From Rhodospirillaceae bacterium UBA4479 (GTDB taxonomy: Bacteria; Pseudomonadota; Alphaproteobacteria; Rhodospirillales; Casp-alpha2), in contig DGNZ01000411.1 of assembly GCA_002389175.1 (NCBI GenBank), forward strand, positions 1-5,738: a stretch of 5,738 nt of DNA. Direction: 5' to 3'. The notes beneath the pieces were generated by a model. That model did no database searches, was not told the DNA's origin, and was given only the letters and a program-made list of their open reading frames with translations. Shown piece after piece: positions 1 through 5,687 of the stretch (its first letter is position 1; the number at the start of each line of letters is the position of its first letter). The position numbers and the translations under genes are program-made.

Positions 1-32
1 AACTTGCCCTAGTTCTTATATAGTCAAATCGT

Positions 33-560
33 TCAATCGAGCTGAGCGCCCGTTTCATCCAAAACGTCATCTCCGGCCCAACGGGCGAAAAGATGGATCA
101 GAATGATGATCATGGACAGGGGCACGGCCAATGAGATCCATACCATTGGTATCCCAAGCGTATCAGCTGTCAGCCCCGATTGGCGCGCAAGGTAACCCTT
201 TGCGAAACCGCCCCGCAGGCCGATGAAGCAAAAATAGACCACCGGCAAGACAAAAATAAGCACCGCCGCGCTTTGAATCGCGTCCGCGAGATAACCAAGG
301 TAGTTTGGGCGCTTTGGAAATACGCTGTTCATCAGAACAGCATCCAAGCGTGTCTTGAAGGACAGAGTCGCGCCCAGCAATCCGGTCCAGACCATCGCAT
401 AGCGGGCGACATCTTCGGTCCAGACGGGCGGAGAAGAAAAGACATACCGCGCGATAATCTGCACGACGACGGTCAGGAACATAACACAGACTGCAAACAC
501 GGCCACGCGGCGCATGATCAAGTGCAGGCGATCGCTGGTGCTGATGATGAAATGTCGCAT
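33..560 (-). CDS. dctQ: TRAP transporter small membrane subunit (DctQ family)
   Basis: This is the small inner-membrane subunit of a TRAP transporter. It partners DctM to form the membrane complex that receives substrate from the periplasmic DctP. The 175-residue product has the family length and four hydrophobic segments, at about residues 18-38, 53-68, 95-117 and 137-158. The family hallmark lies between the first two: ARYVF (37-41), then PPVWTEDVARY (44-54) and the VWTGLLGA stretch (57-64). The open frame extends upstream to 611, but that part is encoded by the hairpin in the dctP-dctQ gap and looks unlike protein. The ATG at 560 has a GGAG 7 nt upstream and is chosen. The gene is last in the visible operon, 57 bp after dctP. 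Only 32 bp follow its TGA, with no terminator. Family assignment is firm; the substrate is unknown. Confidence 0.93.
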   Translation of the reverse strand: MRHFIISTSDRLHLIMRRVAVFAVCVMFLTVVVQIIARYVFSSPPVWTEDVARYAMVWTGLLGATLSFKTRLDAVLMNSVFPKRPNYLGYLADAIQSAAVLIFVLPVVYFCFIGLRGGFAKGYLARQSGLTADTLGIPMVWISLAVPLSMIIILIHLFARWAGDDVLDETGAQLD

Positions 561-567
561 CTGGCGT

Positions 568-571
568 CTCC
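568..571 (-). promoter_or_regulatory. Ribosome binding site deciding the dctQ start
   Basis: GGAG on the minus strand sits 7 nt before the ATG at 560. It supports the 175-residue form of DctQ over the longer open frame from 611, whose extra 17 residues come from hairpin sequence. Confidence 0.75.
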
Positions 572-583
572 GGTTAGGCAAGA

Positions 584-608
584 GGCGGGCCACGACATGC
601 GGCCCGCC
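584..608 (-). promoter_or_regulatory. GC-rich hairpin between dctP and dctQ
   Basis: In the minus-strand transcript, GGCGGGCC (608-601) and GGCCCGCC (591-584) are perfect complements separated by 9 nt. A G-U pair outside the stem (609/583) and a further G-U and C-G inside the loop could lengthen it to about 11 pairs with a 5-nt loop. It starts 9 nt after the dctP stop and ends before the dctQ ribosome binding site. No T-run follows, so it is not a canonical intrinsic terminator. In many binding-protein transport operons, malE-malF being the classic case, such a hairpin protects the upstream binding-protein mRNA from 3' exonucleases or lowers expression of the membrane genes. That role is inferred here. 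Confidence 0.7.
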
Positions 609-617
609 CATATCAGT

Positions 618-1592
618 TTAGCGGTTCTCGTCAGAGAGTTTCTTCCACAGAGCCGTGTCCTCGGCCGACATCAGGTCGGAGTTGTACACAGGCAACGAAG
701 CTTCACGGAAGACAGCGCGCTCTTCGTCGGTCAAGCGCTGGACGGTCACGCCTTTTTCTTCAAGCGCAGTCAGGCCATTCTCAGACGCTTCGGCAAGCCA
801 TGCACGCGTCGCCGCATCGGCTGTTTCAACGGCGGCATCCACGGCGGCGCGATCGTCATCAGACAGGCTGTCATACCACGTTTTGGATACGATCACGGCG
901 CGCAGCGGCCAGATCACATCGGCATTGGCGAAGTTCTTCACGAAGTCAGTTTGTCCAAACATCACAGGGATGAAGGGCGAGTTCAGGTAACCATCGATCA
1001 CGCCGGTTTGCAGACCTGCAGGCACTTCGCCCCACGGAACGATTGTACCGCTGGATCCCCACGCCTGATACATCGCGATCTGTGCATCATCCAATGCGCG
1101 CATACGCAGCTCGGACATATCTGCAGGCGAGCGCACAGCTTGGGTCGTGGTGATTACGCCCGACGCAGGGCCAAGCGGCGCGAGCGCCAAAAGGATCGTA
1201 TCCTGCTCGGCCAGGTTTTCATTGACGCGTGTATAAACATCTCCAGCGGCCAATGCCCGGTCCATGTGGTCGATGTTGGCAAAGATATAGGGTAAGCGGA
1301 CGCCGTAGATGAATGGATCAACCTGCGCAACTGCGCGCACGTCTGAGAGCGAGACTTCAAGCAAACCGGTTGAAACTTGATCAAATTTTTCAGCTTCATT
1401 ACCGACTGAACCGCGCGGCATTTCACGCACATCCATACCTGACTCTTTGAGTGCATTGCCAAACGCGAATGCCCAGTTATACGAGCCTGACGTTTCCAAA
1501 TCCGGTTTACTGTCAAGAGCAATTTTGACCTCTGCTGAAGCAGATGTGGCCATCGCGAGTAGCGCCGTTAGTGTGAGTGCCTTGAGTTTCAT
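618..1592 (-). CDS. dctP: TRAP transporter periplasmic solute-binding protein (DctP family)
   Basis: This is the extracytoplasmic substrate receptor of the TRAP system, 324 residues, the usual family size. Residues 1-20 form a Sec signal peptide: MKLK, a hydrophobic core, then a SASA cleavage site before E21. The mature protein carries the family landmarks: RGSVGNEAEKF (60-70, the GNE motif), ELRMRALDDA (161-170) and GEVPAGLQTGVIDGYLNS (188-205). R165 aligns with the conserved arginine that salt-bridges the substrate carboxylate in characterised DctP proteins, so an organic anion is expected. The open frame runs upstream to 2012, but that part overlaps dctM and carries a translated tandem repeat. 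The ATG at 1592 has a near-perfect AAAGGAGG 7 nt upstream and opens exactly on the signal peptide. The gene is 38 bp after dctM and 57 bp before dctQ. It is more GC-rich than dctM and the amidase gene. The ligand cannot be told from the sequence. Confidence 0.95.
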   Translation of the reverse strand: MKLKALTLTALLAMATSASAEVKIALDSKPDLETSGSYNWAFAFGNALKESGMDVREMPRGSVGNEAEKFDQVSTGLLEVSLSDVRAVAQVDPFIYGVRLPYIFANIDHMDRALAAGDVYTRVNENLAEQDTILLALAPLGPASGVITTTQAVRSPADMSELRMRALDDAQIAMYQAWGSSGTIVPWGEVPAGLQTGVIDGYLNSPFIPVMFGQTDFVKNFANADVIWPLRAVIVSKTWYDSLSDDDRAAVDAAVETADAATRAWLAEASENGLTALEEKGVTVQRLTDEERAVFREASLPVYNSDLMSAEDTALWKKLSDENR

Positions 1593-1599
1593 TAGTCGT

Positions 1600-1607
1600 C
1601 CTCCTTT
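1600..1607 (-). promoter_or_regulatory. Strong ribosome binding site of dctP
   Basis: AAAGGAGG on the minus strand, 7 nt before the ATG at 1592. It is the strongest Shine-Dalgarno sequence in the window, fitting the excess of binding protein over membrane subunits that such transporters need. It abuts the tandem repeat on its upstream side. Confidence 0.85.
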
Positions 1608-1636
1608 AGGTTTGGCTAGTTTAGGTTTGGCTAGTT
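1605..1636. repeat. 15-bp tandem duplication at the dctM-dctP junction
   Basis: The 15-bp unit TTAGGTTTGGCTAGT (plus strand) occurs twice without mismatch at 1606-1620 and 1621-1635, and the period extends one base on each side. In the direction of transcription the first copy contains the dctM TAG stop and the second repeats it in the same frame. The second copy then leads straight into the dctP Shine-Dalgarno. It looks like a recent slippage or short tandem duplication that leaves both proteins unchanged and lengthens the gap by 15 bp. Confidence 0.9.
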
Positions 1637-2914
1637 CACAGAAAATCCGAACAGGCGTGGCAATGTGAGACTGATTGCGGGCCAATAGACCAGCACGAGC
1701 AACAACAGCACCTGAACGAAAATGAAAGGCAACACAGCATAAGCCAGCCGCCAGTAATTGAGATTTGTTAGGGCTGATACAACCACAAGGCATTTGCCCA
1801 GCGGAGGCGTAATCAAACCAACACACAAGTTGAAACATAGCACGACGCCAAGGTGGATCGGGCTTATGCCTTGCTCCAGTGCTTGGGGTGCAAACAAAGG
1901 GATTAGTAGGGTCAACGCCACCGGCGTATCCATGAACATACCCGCTATAAGAAAGACACCGATGAGGAAGAATAGGTACTTTGTTCCAGTCAGTCCGAAA
2001 GACTCGACCCAAGTTGCCAAAGCCTGCGACCAGCCCAATTGTCCGGCCAGGTAGCCTAGCACCGAAATTGCTGCAAGAATGATAAAGATTGTGCCAGTCA
2101 TTTTTGCGGTGGCCTCAACCGCGTCAAAGATCATGCGCCAGTTCAAACCCTTGTAAAACTGGCCAGCCATGAGCGCAAAAAACACAGCAATTGCAGAGCC
2201 TTCAGTAGGTGTCGCCAATCCAAAGACAAGCGAACCGAGGATCACCACGGGCAAGCACAAAGCAGGGGCGGCATTGAGCAAGCTGGGTAGAAAACGCGGC
2301 AAATTCTCAGAAGTTCCTCCCGGATGACCTTTAATCTTCGCGATTGCTGCGTTTAAAAACATTAGCGCTGCTGCAAGAAGCAACCCAGGGATCACGCCTG
2401 CGATAAACAGAGCCGCGACAGAGGCTCCCGTCAAACCGCCATAGATAATCATGATGATTGAAGGGGGGATGATTGGTCCGATCATCGAAGATGCCGCCGT
2501 AATAGCACCCGCATAATATGGATCGTAGCCACGCGCCTTCATTTCCGGTACAAATGTACGCGACAAAGCGGCGCTATCGGCAATTGCAGATCCAGAAATA
2601 CCTGCAAAAAATACGCTGGTCAGAATATTCACATGTCCCAAGCCGCCCCTGAAGCGACCCACGATGGATATGGCAAAATCAATCAGGCTGCGGGTCACCC
2701 CTGCGCGGCTCATGATTTCAGCGGTCAGGATAAACAATGGCATCGCCATAAAAGCAAAAACATCAAGCTGGGCAAAAATACGTTGAGGTAAGATCGAGAG
2801 AAACTGTGTCTTGTCGACAGCGACAAAGGTCAGGACAGAGACTGCGCCCATGAGATAGGCAAAGGCCGTGCCACTAATCAGCAGTAGAACAAATACAATC
2901 GGGATCAACCACAT
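1631..2914 (-). CDS. dctM: TRAP transporter large membrane subunit (DctM family)
   Basis: This is the channel-forming, ion-coupled subunit of the TRAP transporter, a polytopic inner-membrane protein of the ion transporter superfamily. The 427-residue product has the family length and is hydrophobic throughout. Hallmarks are MAMPLFILTAEIM (56-68), FFAGISGSAIADSAA (102-116), GPIIPPSI (146-153) and the second re-entrant motif GLITPPLG (366-373). The open frame can also begin at a GTG at 2938, adding eight polar residues (MSYGRRFN) and overlapping the amidase gene by 23 bp. I prefer the ATG at 2914: it follows the amidase stop after one base (TAA-C-ATG), has a weak GGACGGCGG before it, and starts directly on the first membrane helix. 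The TAG stop lies inside the 15-bp tandem repeat. Having dctM ahead of dctP and dctQ is unusual, since P-Q-M or Q-M-P orders are the common ones. Confidence 0.94.
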   Translation of the reverse strand: MWLIPIVFVLLLISGTAFAYLMGAVSVLTFVAVDKTQFLSILPQRIFAQLDVFAFMAMPLFILTAEIMSRAGVTRSLIDFAISIVGRFRGGLGHVNILTSVFFAGISGSAIADSAALSRTFVPEMKARGYDPYYAGAITAASSMIGPIIPPSIIMIIYGGLTGASVAALFIAGVIPGLLLAAALMFLNAAIAKIKGHPGGTSENLPRFLPSLLNAAPALCLPVVILGSLVFGLATPTEGSAIAVFFALMAGQFYKGLNWRMIFDAVEATAKMTGTIFIILAAISVLGYLAGQLGWSQALATWVESFGLTGTKYLFFLIGVFLIAGMFMDTPVALTLLIPLFAPQALEQGISPIHLGVVLCFNLCVGLITPPLGKCLVVVSALTNLNYWRLAYAVLPFIFVQVLLLLVLVYWPAISLTLPRLFGFSVN

Positions 2915-2915
2915 G

Positions 2916-4445
2916 TTAAACCGCCGTCCGTATGACACTACTGTTGCTTGCAGTCTCTGCGCACACGTTGGGTGGATGCGTCACGATAGAGGTCAACGCA
3001 ACTTTCGAGTGTGGAGCGTGCGCCATTTTTGCCAAAGGCCGAGCCGTCTGCTCTGAGCGCCCAAAGAAATTTTCCATCGCCTTTGCTGTACTAAGTAACT
3101 GCTCATCGCCTCGCATTGGCCCTAACACTTGAAGGCCAAAGGGCATGCCAGCCGCATCGCGTCCACAAGGCAGAGTAATAGAAGGCGCTCCCGATAAAGA
3201 CCCGCGATAGCACAGCGCGAGCCAACGGTAGTATATGTCCATCTTCTGGCCATCGATTTCATCGACATAGGGCTTTGTCCACTCAAACGGAGTGACGGGC
3301 GAAGTGGGCAGCAAAATTACGTCGAAATTCGCCATTAGAGCATTGAATTTACGCAATATGTTCGTTTGCTCTGCATGGGCCCAGCCACGATCAGCCAGTG
3401 TCATAGTTTGTCCAAGGGCAAGGTTATCCTTGATATGCGCACCAAAGTTTTCGGGTTCTTGAGCCACGGCCTCGCCAAAGGCTACGCCAAAACTCTCGGC
3501 CCGCAGAATATCAAAACAGCGATCCATATCACCCAGATTAAGATCCGCCGCGCGGCATTCCTTAACCTGTGGGCGAAGCACATCAAGACGGTCACGAAAC
3601 GTTTCGCGAATACTTTGCTCGACCGGTGCGCCACCAAAATCTTCACTGAAGCCAACGCGCAATTCTTTCAACTCTGTGGATGGTAGCGTTTTGAAACGGC
3701 CTATTACTGGGGGAGTCGACAGCGGATCATCAGGATCATAGCCCTGACAAACAGACAACATCAGCGTTAGATCGTCTACCGTACGCGCCATCGGACCAAG
3801 CACCGAAATACCAGACCACCCCAAAGGTCGCGTAGTGTGGGCAATCACATCCACAGAGGGCCGGTATCCAACAACCCCACAAAGTGCAGCTGGCATCCGG
3901 AGTGACCCTCCCGTGTCCGAACCAGTACACAGCGGTAGAAGGTTGGCTGCAAGTGCTGCAGCAGAACCACCAGAAGAGCCACCGGCGATGAGGTTTGCAT
4001 CAAAAGGGTTGCCCGTCGCGCCCCAAACCAGATTGCGGCTGTTTCCACCGGCGCCCATTTCAGGAACATTTGTTTTGGCTAGTATAATTGCACCTGCTGC
4101 ACGCAGTCGTCCAACCATCAGCGTATCTTTGTCAGGCACAAAACTACGCATTCTGACGCTGCCGTAGGTTGTCAGCAAGCCTTTGGTATTTTGCAAATCC
4201 TTTACTCCAATCGGCAACCCGTCGAGCGGTCCCAATGGTCTTTCAGCTTCCCAACGCTTCGTGGCAGCTGCTGCCAGCGCAATTGCAGCATGAACGTCCA
4301 TTGCCGCTAAAGCGTTTACCTTGGGATTATAACACGAAATTTCTTCAATGCACGCTGCCAGATACTCACTTGGCGTCAAGCTTTTGGCCTCAAAAGCCGC
4401 AAGAACATCGCACGCGGAACGCTCGAGTAAACCCTCTTTCTTCAT
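2916..4445 (-). CDS. Amidase signature family hydrolase
   Basis: This is a serine amidohydrolase of the amidase signature family, which includes GatA, FAAH and bacterial acylamidases; it hydrolyses a carboxamide to acid plus ammonia or amine. All three catalytic residues are visible: K82 in GLPIGVKDL, cis-S157 in AGGSSGGS (154-161) and nucleophile S181 in GSDTGGSLR (175-183). The spacings of 75 and 24 residues equal those in GatA and FAAH. The LGPMARTVDDL stretch and a late LPCGRDAAGMPFGLQVLG segment are also typical. At 509 residues it is somewhat long; the last 47 residues (463-509) extend past the usual end of the fold. No signal peptide, so it is cytoplasmic. It is unlikely to be GatA because no gatB or gatC adjoins it and its partners are a transporter and a LysR regulator. 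The start ATG has an AGAGG only 3 nt away, so initiation may be modest. The stop is one base from the dctM ATG, implying translational coupling. The substrate is unknown. Confidence 0.92.
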   Translation of the reverse strand: MKKEGLLERSACDVLAAFEAKSLTPSEYLAACIEEISCYNPKVNALAAMDVHAAIALAAAATKRWEAERPLGPLDGLPIGVKDLQNTKGLLTTYGSVRMRSFVPDKDTLMVGRLRAAGAIILAKTNVPEMGAGGNSRNLVWGATGNPFDANLIAGGSSGGSAAALAANLLPLCTGSDTGGSLRMPAALCGVVGYRPSVDVIAHTTRPLGWSGISVLGPMARTVDDLTLMLSVCQGYDPDDPLSTPPVIGRFKTLPSTELKELRVGFSEDFGGAPVEQSIRETFRDRLDVLRPQVKECRAADLNLGDMDRCFDILRAESFGVAFGEAVAQEPENFGAHIKDNLALGQTMTLADRGWAHAEQTNILRKFNALMANFDVILLPTSPVTPFEWTKPYVDEIDGQKMDIYYRWLALCYRGSLSGAPSITLPCGRDAAGMPFGLQVLGPMRGDEQLLSTAKAMENFFGRSEQTARPLAKMAHAPHSKVALTSIVTHPPNVCAETASNSSVIRTAV

Positions 4446-4562
4446 AGGCCTCTGCCAATTTTGACTGAGAAACGTACAGACACCCGAGCACCCCTGAATT
4501 TTGTATATTGTTATGATAAAGGATACTAATTCCTAAAAATATTGAAATATTCTCTATTAACA
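4446..4562 (-). promoter_or_regulatory. AT-rich control region between the LysR and amidase genes
   Basis: This 117-bp gap is the only non-coding stretch of length between the regulator and the operon. Its distal two thirds are very AT-rich and hold four small dyads (plus strand): ATTAA-CA-TTAAT (4556-4567, reaching into the LysR stop), AATATT-GA-AATATT (4538-4551), AGGA-N7-TCCT (4520-4534) and TTAT-G-ATAA (4511-4519). Possible -10 elements on the minus strand are TATCAT (4518-4513) and TATACA (4507-4502), but neither has a convincing -35, as expected if an activator is required. No classical T-N11-A LysR box with long arms is present. The location is reasonable for regulator binding and an operon promoter; individual sites are uncertain. 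Confidence 0.45.
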
Positions 4563-5519
4563 TTAATCAAAAGGAATGGTTTTGATGTCTTCAGTAGATT
4601 CCTGAAGACATTTCAAAAACAACGAAAGCGTTGGGTTTTGCGAGGCTTGATCTTTGCGCCAGAAGCAACGAGCCTCGGATAGCAAGTCTTGGGTTTCAAG
4701 CGGCAATATAACTGTCCGCCCAAGAGCCGCTTGCTCCTGCGCAAGCCGTTGTGGCAGCAACCCAATCGCGGGCATTACTCGCAAAAGTTCAAGATTCAGG
4801 GCCTGCGACAAAGAAGCAATTGTATTAGTGGGTGGCGTCAGTGCATTTAGTGCAAAGAGTGCGTCGATCGCCTGTCGCGCAACCGAATTTGGTTGTGGCA
4901 ATATCCACGGATAACTGACTACATCAGCCCAAGTAAGTTCGCCAGCATGCGCAAGCGGATGTTTTTGCCCAGCGACAACCACTACAGGTTCGGAGAACAA
5001 TGCCATTTGGTCTATCCCAGCTAGTTCCCGGGGTTGCCAAATCCTTGCTATTACAAGATCCAGCACCCCCGCCTCGAGCTGCGGTAACAATTCAACAAAA
5101 TGTCCTTCCGAAACGGATACGTTTGCGTGCGGCGTACTGCGCTTAAAAAGCGCAATGGCTCCAGGCAGCAAAGTAGGCGCAACCGAACTAACAACACCGA
5201 TAGAAACAGATCCTGAAACTCCACTAACCATCGCTTCAATTTCAAATGCTGCACGATCAATTTGGCCGAGTGCTTGGCGTGCATGATTTGCAAGGCGAAT
5301 ACCGATAGGCGTCAGGTAGAGCCTATTGCGGTCTCGCGTAACGATTGGTACACCAACGATTCTTTCTAGCTCAACGATTTGTTTTGACACCGCTGGCTGC
5401 GTCACACCTAGCGCTTTGGAGACCCGTGCGACAAGTTTCAAATCTGAGAGAGCCACCAAAGCACGCAAATGCCGAAGTGTTATGCCCTTTTGAAAGCCCT
5501 TACCAAAAATTTTTCGCAC
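4563..5519 (-). CDS. LysR-type transcriptional regulator
   Basis: This is a DNA-binding regulator, up to 318 residues, usual for the family. The N-terminal winged helix-turn-helix is clear: LRHLRALVALSD (15-26), then SKALGVTQPAVSKQIVELE (34-52), where TQPAVSKQI is the recognition helix, and TRDRNRLYLTPIG (61-73) is the wing. The effector domain follows from about residue 95, starting GSVSIGVVSSVAPTLLPGAI, a form common in the GbpR/PcaQ-like subgroup. It probably senses a substrate or product of the amidase pathway and controls the downstream genes. It is unusual in lying upstream of, and in line with, its likely targets rather than divergent from them. The start is unsettled: GTG at 5519 is the first possible codon, because a TAA lies in frame two codons before, but it has no ribosome site ahead and its own first base is part of a good AGAGGTG. 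An ATT at 5510 is spaced 6 nt from that motif. Confidence 0.93.
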   Translation of the reverse strand: MRKIFGKGFQKGITLRHLRALVALSDLKLVARVSKALGVTQPAVSKQIVELERIVGVPIVTRDRNRLYLTPIGIRLANHARQALGQIDRAAFEIEAMVSGVSGSVSIGVVSSVAPTLLPGAIALFKRSTPHANVSVSEGHFVELLPQLEAGVLDLVIARIWQPRELAGIDQMALFSEPVVVVAGQKHPLAHAGELTWADVVSYPWILPQPNSVARQAIDALFALNALTPPTNTIASLSQALNLELLRVMPAIGLLPQRLAQEQAALGRTVILPLETQDLLSEARCFWRKDQASQNPTLSLFLKCLQESTEDIKTIPFD

Positions 5520-5550
5520 CTCTTAACAAACCCAACTGAACGGCATTACC

Positions 5551-5568
5551 GTGTCCACAAGTGGACAC
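5551..5568. promoter_or_regulatory. Perfect 8+8 bp palindrome, operator candidate before the LysR gene
   Basis: GTGTCCAC-AA-GTGGACAC is a perfect inverted repeat with a 2-bp centre, lying 32 bp before the GTG of the LysR gene. It falls directly after a predicted -10 element, so it would cover roughly +2 to +19 of the transcript, a typical repressor position. Its even symmetry does not fit the odd T-N11-A box of LysR proteins; a GntR-type or similar dimeric repressor fits better. In RNA it could also fold into a 7-8 bp stem closed by a CUUG tetraloop, with no T-run after it. Confidence 0.7.
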
Positions 5569-5576
5569 ATCCAAAG

Positions 5577-5606
5577 TATATATGCGAAATTGACCAGCCA
5601 TGTCGA
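5577..5606 (-). promoter_or_regulatory. Predicted promoter for the LysR gene
   Basis: On the minus strand TCGACA (5606-5601, 5 of 6 matches to the -35 consensus) and TATATA (5582-5577, 4 of 6) are 18 nt apart. An overlapping TATACT (5580-5575) is an alternative -10 but gives a 20-nt spacer. Initiation would be near 5570, giving a leader of about 50 nt that contains the palindrome. This is a consensus match by eye only. Confidence 0.45.
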
Positions 5607-5658
5607 TAGAACGTAGATACGCTACTCCCACGGCAGAAACCATCCAGGTCCTAAATAG

Positions 5659-5687
5659 ATTATAAGGTGCTGTCAGACGAATGAGAA
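5659..5687 (-). promoter_or_regulatory. Possible second, distal promoter toward the LysR gene
   Basis: A perfect TATAAT (5664-5659) on the minus strand is preceded, after exactly 17 nt, by TTCTCA (5687-5682), 4 of 6 matches to the -35 consensus. It would give a leader of about 130 nt. It overlaps the possible divergent gene start, so if that gene is real the two could interfere. Confidence 0.3.

Noticed and set aside
584..608. The dctP-dctQ hairpin as an intrinsic terminator
   Set aside because: No run of T follows the stem in the transcription direction, and dctQ with its own ribosome site lies immediately downstream.
561..611. Longer DctQ form starting at 611
   Set aside because: The added residues are encoded by the hairpin and lack membrane-protein character. 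The ATG at 560 has a properly spaced GGAG.
180..1295. Long plus-strand open frame of 371 codons antisense to dctQ and dctP
   Set aside because: It crosses both well-supported transporter genes and their gap. Its translation is rich in His, Arg and Gln with no recognisable domain, typical of the complement of a GC-biased coding strand.
1593..2012. Upstream extension of the dctP frame giving a 464-residue protein
   Set aside because: It overlaps dctM by about 380 bp, shows no family similarity and includes a translation of the tandem repeat. The ATG at 1592 has an ideal ribosome site and starts on a signal peptide.
2915..2938. GTG start for DctM at 2938 overlapping the amidase gene
   Set aside because: There is no ribosome site before it and it adds eight polar residues ahead of the first helix. 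The ATG at 2914 gives the usual length. It is not fully excluded.
2916..4445. Amidase as GatA of the tRNA-dependent amidotransferase
   Set aside because: No gatB or gatC nearby, a dedicated regulator and transporter as neighbours, and the family motifs are shared by all amidase-signature enzymes.
4538..4551. AATATT-GA-AATATT followed by T residues as a terminator for the LysR gene
   Set aside because: The stem is made only of A-T pairs with a 2-nt loop and would be too unstable to terminate transcription.
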